Assembly (NCBI GenBank): GCA_023428035.1
Contig: JAEYZO010000496.1
Coordinates: 1 to 5,047, forward strand
Length of the DNA stretch: 5,047 bases
DNA from: Pseudomonadota bacterium
GTDB lineage: Bacteria > Myxococcota_A > Polyangia > Polyangiales > Ga0077539
Direction of reading: 5' to 3'
Position numbers and translations under genes: made by a program. A model generated the notes under the pieces. The model saw only the letters and a list, made by a program, of their open reading frames with translations, ran no database searches and was not told where the DNA came from. This document shows positions 1 through 5,047 of the stretch, in pieces; within the stretch, counting starts at the first letter, position 1, and every line of letters begins with the position of its first letter.

Positions 1-1685
1 CGAGCATGTGCGGCCTCGCGTGCAACGTGGGCTTCGGCGACTGCGACTCGAACCTCGCCAACGGCTGCGAGACCGACACCCGCACCTCGCAGGCGCACTG
101 CGGCCTCTGCGGCCGTGCGTGCAACGCGCCCGCGAACGGCACCGCCAACTGCGCGGCGTCGGCGTGCGTCCTCGCGTGCAACGCGGGCTTCACCCTGTCG
201 GGCTCGGTGTGCGTGCGCACGCCGCCGCGGCCGGTGTCGCCTCGCTTCGGCAGCTTCGCCACCTCGCGCCGCCCGATGTTCCGCGTGGCCCTGCCCCCGG
301 GGCAGGACGGCGCCCAGGTCGAGGTCTGCGCCAACAGCGCCTGCACCTCCGTCGCCACCACCATCACCTTCAGCGGCGCCTCGGGGGCGCCCGCCGTCGA
401 CATCCCCAACGGCACCTACTACTGGCGCGCGCGCGGCCGCATCGGCGCGGGCGTGGTCTCCGCCGCGAGCGCCGCGGTGGAGTTCACGGTCTCCGCCGCC
501 CCCGGCGCGGCCACCGCTTCGGCCTGGGGCAGCTTCGTCGACGGCAACGCCGACGGCTACGCCGACCTCGCCGTCGCGCAGCCCAGCGTGAACCAGGTGC
601 GCTACTACCGCGGCTCCACCTCGATCTCGACCTCGTACACCACCCTGTCCGGGACCGCGGGCTTCGGCGCCAGCGTCGACGCCGCGGGCGACGTGAACGG
701 CGACGGCTTCGGCGACCTCATCGTCGGCGGCCCCAGCGCGAACCAGGCCTACGTCTACTACGGCAACACCTCGGGCTTCACCACCGCCATCGGCGCCACG
801 CTCCTGCCTCCGACGGGCACCCCCGTCACCCGCTTCGGCGGGGCGGTCACCACCGCGGGGGACATCAACGGCGACGGCTTCGCCGACCTCCTCGTGGGCG
901 CGCCGGGCTCGAACCGCGCGTTCCTCTTCCTCGGGAGCGCGACGGGGCCCGTCTCGCCGGGCGCTGCCCTCCTGCCCACCGGCGCGGGGAGCAACTTCGG
1001 CGTCTCGGTCGCGACCCTCGGCGACATCAACGCCGACGGCTTCGACGACATCGCCGTCGGCACCGACGGCGGCGAGACCGTGTACGTCTGGCGCGGCTCC
1101 GCCTCGGGCCTGTCGGGCGCGCCTACCCTCCTCACCGCGCCGTCGGGGGCCTCGGGCTTCGGCCGCGCGGTCGCGGGCGCCGGCGACGTGAACGGCGACG
1201 GCTACCCCGACGTGCTCGTAGGCGCCTACGGCTCCGGTCAGGTCTTCGTCTACCACTCGGGCTCGTCGGGGGTGGCGAACACACCCTCCGCGACGCTCTC
1301 GGTCTCTGGCGCGCTGCAGCTCGGCTTCTCCGTCGACGGCGCGGGCGACGTGAACGGCGACGGCTACAACGACGTGGTCGCGGGCTCGCCCCTCGCCGAC
1401 CGCGCCTACGTCTTCTTCGGCTCCGCGTCGGGGGTCGACGCCGCCCCCGACGTCACCGTCACCAACGCGACCCGCGCCGACGTGGGCTACGCGGTGTCAG
1501 GCCTGGGCGACTTCAACCGCGACGGCGTGTGCGACTTCGCCATCGGCTGGCCGACGCTCTCGCGCGTGCAGGTGTACCGCGGCGCGGCGACGCCGGCGCT
1601 GCACCAGACCTTCACCGCCTCGCTCACCTTCGGGCAGTCGATCGCGTGGCTCGCCCCCTCGGGCTGGTCGCCCCTCGGCGGCTGA
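1..1685 (+). CDS. Secreted/surface FG-GAP (integrin-alpha-like) beta-propeller protein with Cys-rich modules, 5'-partial
   Basis: The frame is open from position 3 and ends at TGA 1683-1685. Residues are numbered here from the ATG at 6. That Met is internal: SMCGLACNVGF around it aligns with SACVLACNAGF at 52-62, so it sits inside a repeated Cys module and the gene starts upstream. Residues 2-69 are Cys-rich (DCD, NGCE, HCGLCG). Residues about 73-162 look like an Fn3-type beta-sandwich with one Cys pair (108/113) and a YYWRARG strand. Residues about 174-550 hold seven D-x-[ND]-x-D-G Ca2+-binding-type loops at 179, 229, 286, 340, 394, 448 and 502, typical of FG-GAP repeats in a seven-bladed propeller. 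No transmembrane anchor or sorting motif is visible at the C-terminus, which ends in SPLGG. By family, a role in calcium-stabilised adhesion or ligand binding outside the cell is plausible, but the ligand is unknown. It is convergent with the Cys-rich lipoprotein gene. Confidence 0.9.
   Translation, partial: SMCGLACNVGFGDCDSNLANGCETDTRTSQAHCGLCGRACNAPANGTANCAASACVLACNAGFTLSGSVCVRTPPRPVSPRFGSFATSRRPMFRVALPPGQDGAQVEVCANSACTSVATTITFSGASGAPAVDIPNGTYYWRARGRIGAGVVSAASAAVEFTVSAAPGAATASAWGSFVDGNADGYADLAVAQPSVNQVRYYRGSTSISTSYTTLSGTAGFGASVDAAGDVNGDGFGDLIVGGPSANQAYVYYGNTSGFTTAIGATLLPPTGTPVTRFGGAVTTAGDINGDGFADLLVGAPGSNRAFLFLGSATGPVSPGAALLPTGAGSNFGVSVATLGDINADGFDDIAVGTDGGETVYVWRGSASGLSGAPTLLTAPSGASGFGRAVAGAGDVNGDGYPDVLVGAYGSGQVFVYHSGSSGVANTPSATLSVSGALQLGFSVDGAGDVNGDGYNDVVAGSPLADRAYVFFGSASGVDAAPDVTVTNATRADVGYAVSGLGDFNRDGVCDFAIGWPTLSRVQVYRGAATPALHQTFTASLTFGQSIAWLAPSGWSPLGG
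3..212 (+). repeat. Cys-rich module region of the propeller protein (DCD/NGCE type)
   Basis: This stretch encodes eleven cysteines in about 70 residues. One complete module is visible, with a CNxGF start, DCDSN, ANGCETDT and then HCGLCGRAC. It is followed by the beginning of a second module (ACVLACNAGF) that switches to a shorter ending. This pattern is common in secreted myxobacterial proteins and usually occurs in several tandem copies, so more copies probably lie upstream of the window. Disulphide-stabilised spacer or stalk is an inferred role. Confidence 0.7.
540..1583 (+). repeat. Seven FG-GAP repeats forming a probable complete beta-propeller
   Basis: Seven loops occur in order: DGNADGYAD, DVNGDGFGD, DINGDGFAD, DINADGFDD, DVNGDGYPD, DVNGDGYND and DFNRDGVCD. 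Spacings are 50, 57 and then four times 54 residues. Most are followed by a strand such as LIVGGP and then a YVYYG/FLFLG strand about 14 residues on. The preceding FG-x-[SA]-V strand is present for loops 2-7 (FG becomes LG or VG in the last two). The DNA repeats too: GACGTGAACGGCGACGGCT recurs at 690, 1185 and 1347. Loop Asp residues are expected to bind Ca2+ as in integrin alpha subunits. Confidence 0.88.
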
Positions 1686-1705
1686 AGCCTCGCCGGGGCC
1701 GCCCC

Positions 1706-1740
1706 GGGGCGCGCCGACCCGCTGCAACGCCGCGCGCCCC
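1706..1740. terminator. Possible bidirectional terminator stem between convergent genes
   Basis: GGGGCGCGC at 1706-1714 is perfectly complementary to GCGCGCCCC at 1732-1740, giving a 9-bp all-GC stem with a 17-base loop. It lies 20 bases past the stop of the propeller gene and 46 bases past the stop of the Cys-rich gene, where a shared terminator would be expected. Only TT follows on the plus strand and there is no U-tract, so a classical intrinsic terminator is not demonstrated. A smaller competing hairpin (CCGGGG, CCG, CCCCGG) lies at 1693-1707. Long GC stems arise easily by chance in such DNA. Apart from these stems, nothing else is apparent in the 101-base gap. Confidence 0.3.
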
Positions 1741-1786
1741 TTCGCATCGTCGACCATCCCGGCCCCTCCCGCTCCCGCGCCCCGCG

Positions 1787-2593
1787 CTACTGACAGCCCC
1801 CGCAGGTCGAGCAGCACGACGTACACGCGGTGCTCCACTGGCAGGAGTTCAAGCACCACTGGAGCCCGCAGCGGCACGCGCTGCACGAGCGGGTGTGTCG
1901 CCCCGAGCGGTACTCGCAGGCCGCGCCCGGCCGCAGCCGACACCCGCCCCACGAGCAGTTCGACTGGCAGACCTCCTGTGAGCAGGGGTCGCAGCCCCCG
2001 TTGCGCGTCGCGCCCGGCGCGCAGGCCCCCTGGCCCGAGCACGGGCCCCACGCGCAGTCGCTCCCGCAGGTCTGCGAGCCGCAGTTGCCGCACGCGCGTC
2101 GCGCGCCCGGCGTGCAGCCCCCGCCGCCCGCGCAGGCGCCCCAGGAGCAATTGCTCTGGCAGCTCTGCGTGCCGCAGGCCCCGCAGGAGCGCGCCTGCCC
2201 GGGGGAGCACTCGCCCTCGTCGGAGCACGCCCCCCAGGCGCAGCTCGACGCGCAGGTCTGCGCGCCGCACCGGCCGCAGGCCTGACGCGACCCCGGCGTG
2301 CACGCGCGGTCCGGGTCGAAGGCGCAGCCCAGGTCCGCCGGAGGTACGTCGACGGGCGCGACGATGTCGATGGGCGGGAGGGTGATGTCTTCGACGTCTT
2401 CGACGTCTTCGACGTCGCCGTCGAGGTCGGCGTCGAGGTCTTCGTCGAGCGTCGCGTCGAAGGCCGCGTCGCGGGTGTTCACCCCGAAGCCGTCGCGCCC
2501 GCCGAGCTCGGGGATCTCTGGCACCGTACCGACGGCGCAGCCCGAGCCGACGCCGAGCGCGAGGGCGAGCGCTGCGACGCGGCGGGCCTTCAC
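1787..2593 (-). CDS. Cys-rich repeat putative lipoprotein, 268 aa
   Basis: I choose the GTG at 2593-2591. It follows AGGGAG by 10 bases and gives a clean signal peptide: KARR, then a hydrophobic stretch at 6-15, then GSGC with Cys19. A TTG at 2629 would add a hydrophilic Pro/Arg-rich leader. Cys19 fits lipid attachment, but Gly at -3 is not the usual Leu/Val, so signal peptidase I cleavage is possible. Residues 43-88 form an acidic linker (LDEDLDADLDGD, three EDV copies, then VDVPP). From residue 98 come five tandem modules of the form C-x-PG-x(5-7)-C-x2-C-x4-C-x3-C-x-WG-x-C, the last degenerate, ending in CTSCCSTCGGCQ. There are 37 cysteines in total. The protein is probably anchored at the outer membrane or exported, and its function is unknown. 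The dehydrogenase gene lies 52 bases upstream on the same strand. Confidence 0.82.
   Translation of the reverse strand: MKARRVAALALALGVGSGCAVGTVPEIPELGGRDGFGVNTRDAAFDATLDEDLDADLDGDVEDVEDVEDITLPPIDIVAPVDVPPADLGCAFDPDRACTPGSRQACGRCGAQTCASSCAWGACSDEGECSPGQARSCGACGTQSCQSNCSWGACAGGGGCTPGARRACGNCGSQTCGSDCAWGPCSGQGACAPGATRNGGCDPCSQEVCQSNCSWGGCRLRPGAACEYRSGRHTRSCSACRCGLQWCLNSCQWSTACTSCCSTCGGCQ
1940..2302 (-). repeat. Four tandem 31-residue Cys-rich modules (93-bp period)
   Basis: Module-opening cysteines are residues 98, 129, 160 and 191 of the lipoprotein, exactly 31 residues apart. Each module has six Cys, with CxxC, then C-x3-C, then an invariant Trp-Gly two residues later and a closing Cys (123, 154, 185, 218). 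Modules 1-3 have identical length. Module 4 carries two extra residues before its CxxC and has CDPC in place of CGxCG. A fifth, degenerate unit follows at residues 226-257 (about 1919-1823). The even Cys count suggests three disulphides per module, or alternatively metal binding through CxxC pairs; neither is proven. Confidence 0.85.
2387..2413 (-). repeat. Three perfect 9-bp tandem copies encoding EDV x3
   Basis: The plus strand shows GTCTTCGAC three times in a row, followed by a further GTC. On the coding strand this gives (Glu-Asp-Val)3 inside the acidic linker of the lipoprotein. Adjacent sequence continues as imperfect GTCGAG/GTCGGC units encoding LDEDLDADLDGD. The unit is a multiple of three, so copy-number change would alter linker length without breaking the frame. 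Confidence 0.9.
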
Positions 2594-2603
2594 CTCGTCG
2601 GTT

Positions 2604-2609
2604 CTCCCT
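2604..2609 (-). promoter_or_regulatory. Ribosome binding site of the Cys-rich lipoprotein gene
   Basis: The minus strand reads AGGGAG here, ten bases before the GTG at 2593. It decides the start: the TTG at 2629 lies upstream of this site, and the GTG start also puts the hydrophobic signal segment close to the N-terminus. The spacing is slightly long but acceptable. Confidence 0.55.
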
Positions 2610-2645
2610 GGCGGGCGGCGCGGCGTCAACTTCGCGCGGCGCCGC

Positions 2646-4463
2646 TCAGAACGACTCCTCCGCGAGGCTCATCAGCGCGAGGGTGCCCCGCTCCACCTGC
2701 GCGCGCGCGAAGCCCACGCCGGGCAGCACCTCGCGCGCGAAGTACCGGCACGAGGCCACCTTGCCGTCGTAGTAGGCCCGGTCGTCGCCCGTCGCGCCCT
2801 CGCGCGCCGCGAGGGCCACCGCGGCGTGGCGGAGGAGCAGCCAGCCGATCACCACCTCGGTCACCGCGAAGAGGATCCGGTTGCCCTGGAACCCGACGTG
2901 GTGCACCGACTCGCCGACCTTGGCCATCATCGCCGCGAAGATGCCCTCGAGGTCGTCGATGGCCGCCGCGAGCGCGGCGCGCTCCTCGGTGAGGGCCTCG
3001 CCTCCCTCGGCGCGGGCGATGGAGTCGCGGGCCCTTCCGAGCAGGCCCTGCAGCGTCTGACCGCCGTCGCGGGCGACCTTTCGGAAGAACAGGTCGAGGG
3101 CCTGGATGTGCGTGGTGCCCTCGTAGAGCGAGTCGATCTTCTGGTCGCGGAGGTACTGCTCCACGGGGTAGTCCTGGCAGTAGCCCGAGCCGCCGTGGAC
3201 CTGCAGCGCGAGGGTGAGCAGCTCCCACGATTTCTCGGAGCAGTAGCCCTTGAGCAGCGGGAGCATCAGGTCGTTGAGCTTGTCGAGCTCGCGCGCCTCG
3301 GGGTGGCCGTGGCCCCCCAGCAGCTCCACCCGGTCTTGCAGCGAGGCGATGTAGAGCCCCAGGGCGCGCATCCCCTCGACGTGGGACTTCTGGTGCATGA
3401 GCATCCGCCGCACGTCGGCGTGCTCGACGATGCGCACCCGCGGCGCGGTCTTGTCGGCCGCGCGGTCGAGGGCGGGGCCCTGCACCCTCTCCTTCGCGTA
3501 GGCGAGGGCGTTGAGGTAGCCCGTCGAGGCCTCGGCCATCGACTTCATCCCCACGGCCATCCGGGCCTGCTCGATCACGTGGAACATCTGCCGGATGCCG
3601 TCGTGCACCTCGCCCACGAGGAGCCCGCGGCACTCGCCCTCGGCGCCGTAGCTCACCTCGCAGGTGACCGACGACTTGATGCCCATCTTCTTCTCGAGCT
3701 TGGTGACCCTCCACCCGTTGCGCTCTCCGCAGCGGCCCTCTTCGTCGACCCAGTACTTCGGCACCACGAAGAGCGAGAGGCCCTTGGTGCCCGGCGCCGC
3801 GCCCTCGGGCCGCGCGAGGACGAGGTGCACCACGTTCTCGGGGCCCTCGTAGTCGGCGTTGGTGATGAAGCGCTTCGAGCCCTCGATGGCCCAGACGTCG
3901 TCGTGGAGGTGCCGCGCGGAGGTGCGCCCCGCGCCCACGTCGCTGCCGGCCTCGGGCTCGGTGAGCACCATCGCGCCGCCCCAGGGCTTCTCGACCCACT
4001 GGGGTAGGTACCGCTTCTTCTGCGACGGTGTCCCGAGCCGGTCGAGGATGCGGCCGAAGAAGGTCCCGAAGAGCAGGAAGCCCGCCGCGGCGTTGGAGCC
4101 CGCGACCATCTCGAAGGCGCTCCACACCACGGAGGGAGGCGCGCCCGCGCCCCCGAGGTGCGGGGGGAGCTCGAGCTTGTGCCAGCCGTTCTCGTAGTAG
4201 GTCTGCATCGCGCGCTTGAGCCCCTCGGGCAGGCGCACCACGCCCTCGGCGTCGAGGTGCGCGGGCTCGCGGTCGATCTCCGCGAAGGAGGCCGCGAGCT
4301 CGTTGGTCGCGAGGGACTCCAACGCGCGCAGGGCCTCGCGGGCGCCGTCGCCGTCGAGCTCGGAGAAGGGCCCGCGGCCGAGCACCTCGTCGGTGCCGAG
4401 CACCTCGAAGAGGTTGAAGAAGATGTCGCGGAGGTTGGCCTTGTAGTGCAGCGCGGTCGTCAC
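2646..4463 (-). CDS. Acyl-CoA dehydrogenase, long FadE5/DmdC-like form, 605 aa
   Basis: This FAD-dependent enzyme should oxidise an acyl-CoA thioester to the trans-2-enoyl-CoA and pass electrons to electron-transfer flavoprotein in the cytoplasm. The order is: family-specific N-terminal helix (HYKANLRDIFFNLFEVL, 6-22), N-terminal helical domain (about 78-160), beta domain with LTEPEAGSD (167-175) and KRFITNADY (197-205), and C-terminal helical domain with QVHGGSGY (421-428), VEQYLRD and YEGTTHIQALDL. Glu448 in YEGT matches the catalytic base of MCAD and FadE5. Residues about 470-600 form the extra C-terminal domain of the roughly 600-residue subfamily. The GTG at 4463 is chosen because HYKANLRDIFF follows at once; upstream in-frame sequence overlaps the next gene and is unlike this family. 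Substrate is uncertain: relatives include fatty acyl-CoA enzymes and 3-methylmercaptopropionyl-CoA dehydrogenase. No ETF, ligase, hydratase or thiolase gene is in view. Confidence 0.95.
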   Translation of the reverse strand: MTTALHYKANLRDIFFNLFEVLGTDEVLGRGPFSELDGDGAREALRALESLATNELAASFAEIDREPAHLDAEGVVRLPEGLKRAMQTYYENGWHKLELPPHLGGAGAPPSVVWSAFEMVAGSNAAAGFLLFGTFFGRILDRLGTPSQKKRYLPQWVEKPWGGAMVLTEPEAGSDVGAGRTSARHLHDDVWAIEGSKRFITNADYEGPENVVHLVLARPEGAAPGTKGLSLFVVPKYWVDEEGRCGERNGWRVTKLEKKMGIKSSVTCEVSYGAEGECRGLLVGEVHDGIRQMFHVIEQARMAVGMKSMAEASTGYLNALAYAKERVQGPALDRAADKTAPRVRIVEHADVRRMLMHQKSHVEGMRALGLYIASLQDRVELLGGHGHPEARELDKLNDLMLPLLKGYCSEKSWELLTLALQVHGGSGYCQDYPVEQYLRDQKIDSLYEGTTHIQALDLFFRKVARDGGQTLQGLLGRARDSIARAEGGEALTEERAALAAAIDDLEGIFAAMMAKVGESVHHVGFQGNRILFAVTEVVIGWLLLRHAAVALAAREGATGDDRAYYDGKVASCRYFAREVLPGVGFARAQVERGTLALMSLAEESF

Positions 4464-4470
4464 GGCGCCG

Positions 4471-4476
4471 CACCCT
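4471..4476 (-). promoter_or_regulatory. Weak ribosome binding site of the acyl-CoA dehydrogenase gene
   Basis: The minus strand reads AGGGTG seven bases before the GTG start at 4463. The match to the anti-Shine-Dalgarno sequence is only partial, but position and spacing fit. No convincing promoter is visible in the 50-base gap 4464-4513, so transcription may come from further upstream. Confidence 0.4.
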
Positions 4477-4513
4477 ACGCGAAGCGGGGTCGCCGGGTGA
4501 AGCGCGGGCGGCG

Positions 4514-5047
4514 CTAGGGCGGCAGCACCGACACCTCGAGGGTGTACTCGCCGGTCTGGGTGGGGCCGCAGCCCCCCGCGAAGATCCAGTAGGTGCCGGC
4601 CTCGAGCACGGCCTCGACCTGCGGGTCGGTGCTGTACCAGTCGTCGGTGCACATCGGAGGGAAGGTCCGCCCCGGGCAGTTCATCCCGGACTGGATCGCG
4701 AGGAGGCCGTCGAAGCCCCGCGCGCGCTGGATCGCGACGACCCTGCGCCGCGCCGGGAGGTCGAGGCGGTAGAGCGCCCCGCGGGAGCCCGCGCAGCCCG
4801 ACATGGTGGTGGCGCAGTAGGGCGAGGCGACGGCGGTCGCGCCCTCGGTGGTGCCCGTGAAGAAGCCCCCCTCGGGGGGGACGGCCCGCGCCGTCGCGCA
4901 GGAGAGGTTGCCCTCGACGGGCACCGGCGTGGCGGTGGGCACGCGGTACCAGCGCGCGGTGAGGTTGCCCCCCTCGGCGTTGGTGCCGCCCTGCACGATG
5001 AGGGGCGTGCCCTCGGCGACGCCCGAGAGACGCGTCCAGACCGAGCG
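4514..5047 (-). CDS. Secreted protein with C-terminal PPC-like beta-sandwich domain, 5'-partial
   Basis: The frame stays open to the window edge and ends at TAG 4516-4514, giving 177 visible residues with no convincing start; the GTG at 4996 is internal. After a short segment ending in RWYRVP comes a Thr/Pro/Val-rich linker (PTATPVPVEG), then a domain from about residue 48 to 175. That domain has NLSCATA, ALYRLDLPARRRVVAIQ, GFDGLLAIQ, LEAGTYWIFAGG and a closing YTLEVSVL strand. This order (Cys-x-A start, Y-x-L-x-L strand, [FY]D-x-x-L-x-[IL], then GTYW and Y-x-L-x-V) resembles the bacterial pre-peptidase C-terminal (PPC) domain, common as a tail on secreted myxobacterial proteins. Six cysteines (50, 78, 85, 124, 133, 160) suggest disulphides and export. 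The main catalytic or binding part, if any, lies outside the window. PPC assignment is by pattern only. Confidence 0.75.
   Translation of the reverse strand, partial: RSVWTRLSGVAEGTPLIVQGGTNAEGGNLTARWYRVPTATPVPVEGNLSCATARAVPPEGGFFTGTTEGATAVASPYCATTMSGCAGSRGALYRLDLPARRRVVAIQRARGFDGLLAIQSGMNCPGRTFPPMCTDDWYSTDPQVEAVLEAGTYWIFAGGCGPTQTGEYTLEVSVLPP

Noticed and set aside
6..8. ATG at position 6 as the true start of the propeller gene
   Set aside because: It lies inside a Cys module that aligns with the second module (SMCGLACN against SACVLACN), and no signal peptide follows.
685..1370. Recurring GACGTGAACGGCGACGGCT as a possible CRISPR or intergenic repeat
   Set aside because: The copies lie in frame in the coding sequence and encode the FG-GAP calcium loop. 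Spacing follows the protein repeat, with no spacers.
8..1981. Long plus-strand frame in another phase over the propeller gene
   Set aside because: The translation is almost entirely Arg/Pro/Leu/His low complexity, while the other phase gives seven regular FG-GAP repeats.
2624..2629. TTGACG on the minus strand as a -35 promoter element for the Cys-rich gene
   Set aside because: The position of a -10 box, about 17 bp downstream, falls on the ribosome binding site and shows no TATAAT-like sequence.
2636..2645. GCGGCGCCGC palindrome just after the dehydrogenase stop
   Set aside because: It is too short, without a loop or U-tract, and such palindromes are expected by chance at this GC content.
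2298..4007. Long plus-strand open frame opposite the dehydrogenase and the lipoprotein
   Set aside because: It is an antisense shadow: Arg/His/Leu/Ala-rich low-complexity protein with no recognisable domain, crossing two well-supported minus-strand genes. Such frames are routine in very GC-rich DNA.
2626..4473. Alternative minus-strand frame over the dehydrogenase
   Set aside because: Arg/Gly/Ala-rich translation without motifs; the true frame carries full acyl-CoA dehydrogenase signatures.
4464..4652. N-terminal extension of the dehydrogenase to an upstream start at 4652
   Set aside because: The added 63 residues are His/Arg/Pro/Leu-rich and overlap the coding end of the PPC-like gene. The family N-terminus begins right after GTG 4463.

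Overview
The window is very GC-rich, with G or C at nearly every third codon position and GTG starts. It encodes protein types characteristic of Myxococcota (myxobacteria): Cys-rich modules of the DCD-x(4)-NGCE type, an FG-GAP propeller, an Asp-rich linker in a putative lipoprotein, and a FadE5/DmdC-like acyl-CoA dehydrogenase. A member of the Polyangiales is my best guess, but this rests on protein style and not on a marker gene.

Layout: (1) Plus strand, 1-1685: the 3' part of a large secreted or surface protein, consisting of Cys-rich modules, a beta-sandwich (Fn3-like) domain and a seven-bladed FG-GAP/integrin-alpha-type propeller. Its start lies outside the window. (2) 1686-1786: a short convergent gap with a 9-bp GC stem that may act as a terminator on both strands. 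(3) Minus strand, 1787-2593: a 268-residue probable lipoprotein with an Asp-rich linker and five tandem Cys-rich modules (about 31 residues each, 37 Cys in total). (4) Minus strand, 2646-4463: a complete 605-residue acyl-CoA dehydrogenase. (5) Minus strand, 4514-5047 (open at the edge): the C-terminal part of a secreted protein ending in a PPC-like beta-sandwich domain.

The three minus-strand genes run in the order PPC protein, dehydrogenase, Cys-rich lipoprotein, with gaps of only 50 and 52 bases. They could share a transcript, although no functional link is evident. Three of the four genes look extracytoplasmic and only the dehydrogenase is cytoplasmic metabolism. I see no RNA genes, CRISPR, insertion sequences, phage genes or attachment sites, and no gene cluster that would amount to a new defence or biosynthetic system. 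The most distinctive features are the repeat architectures of the two surface proteins.
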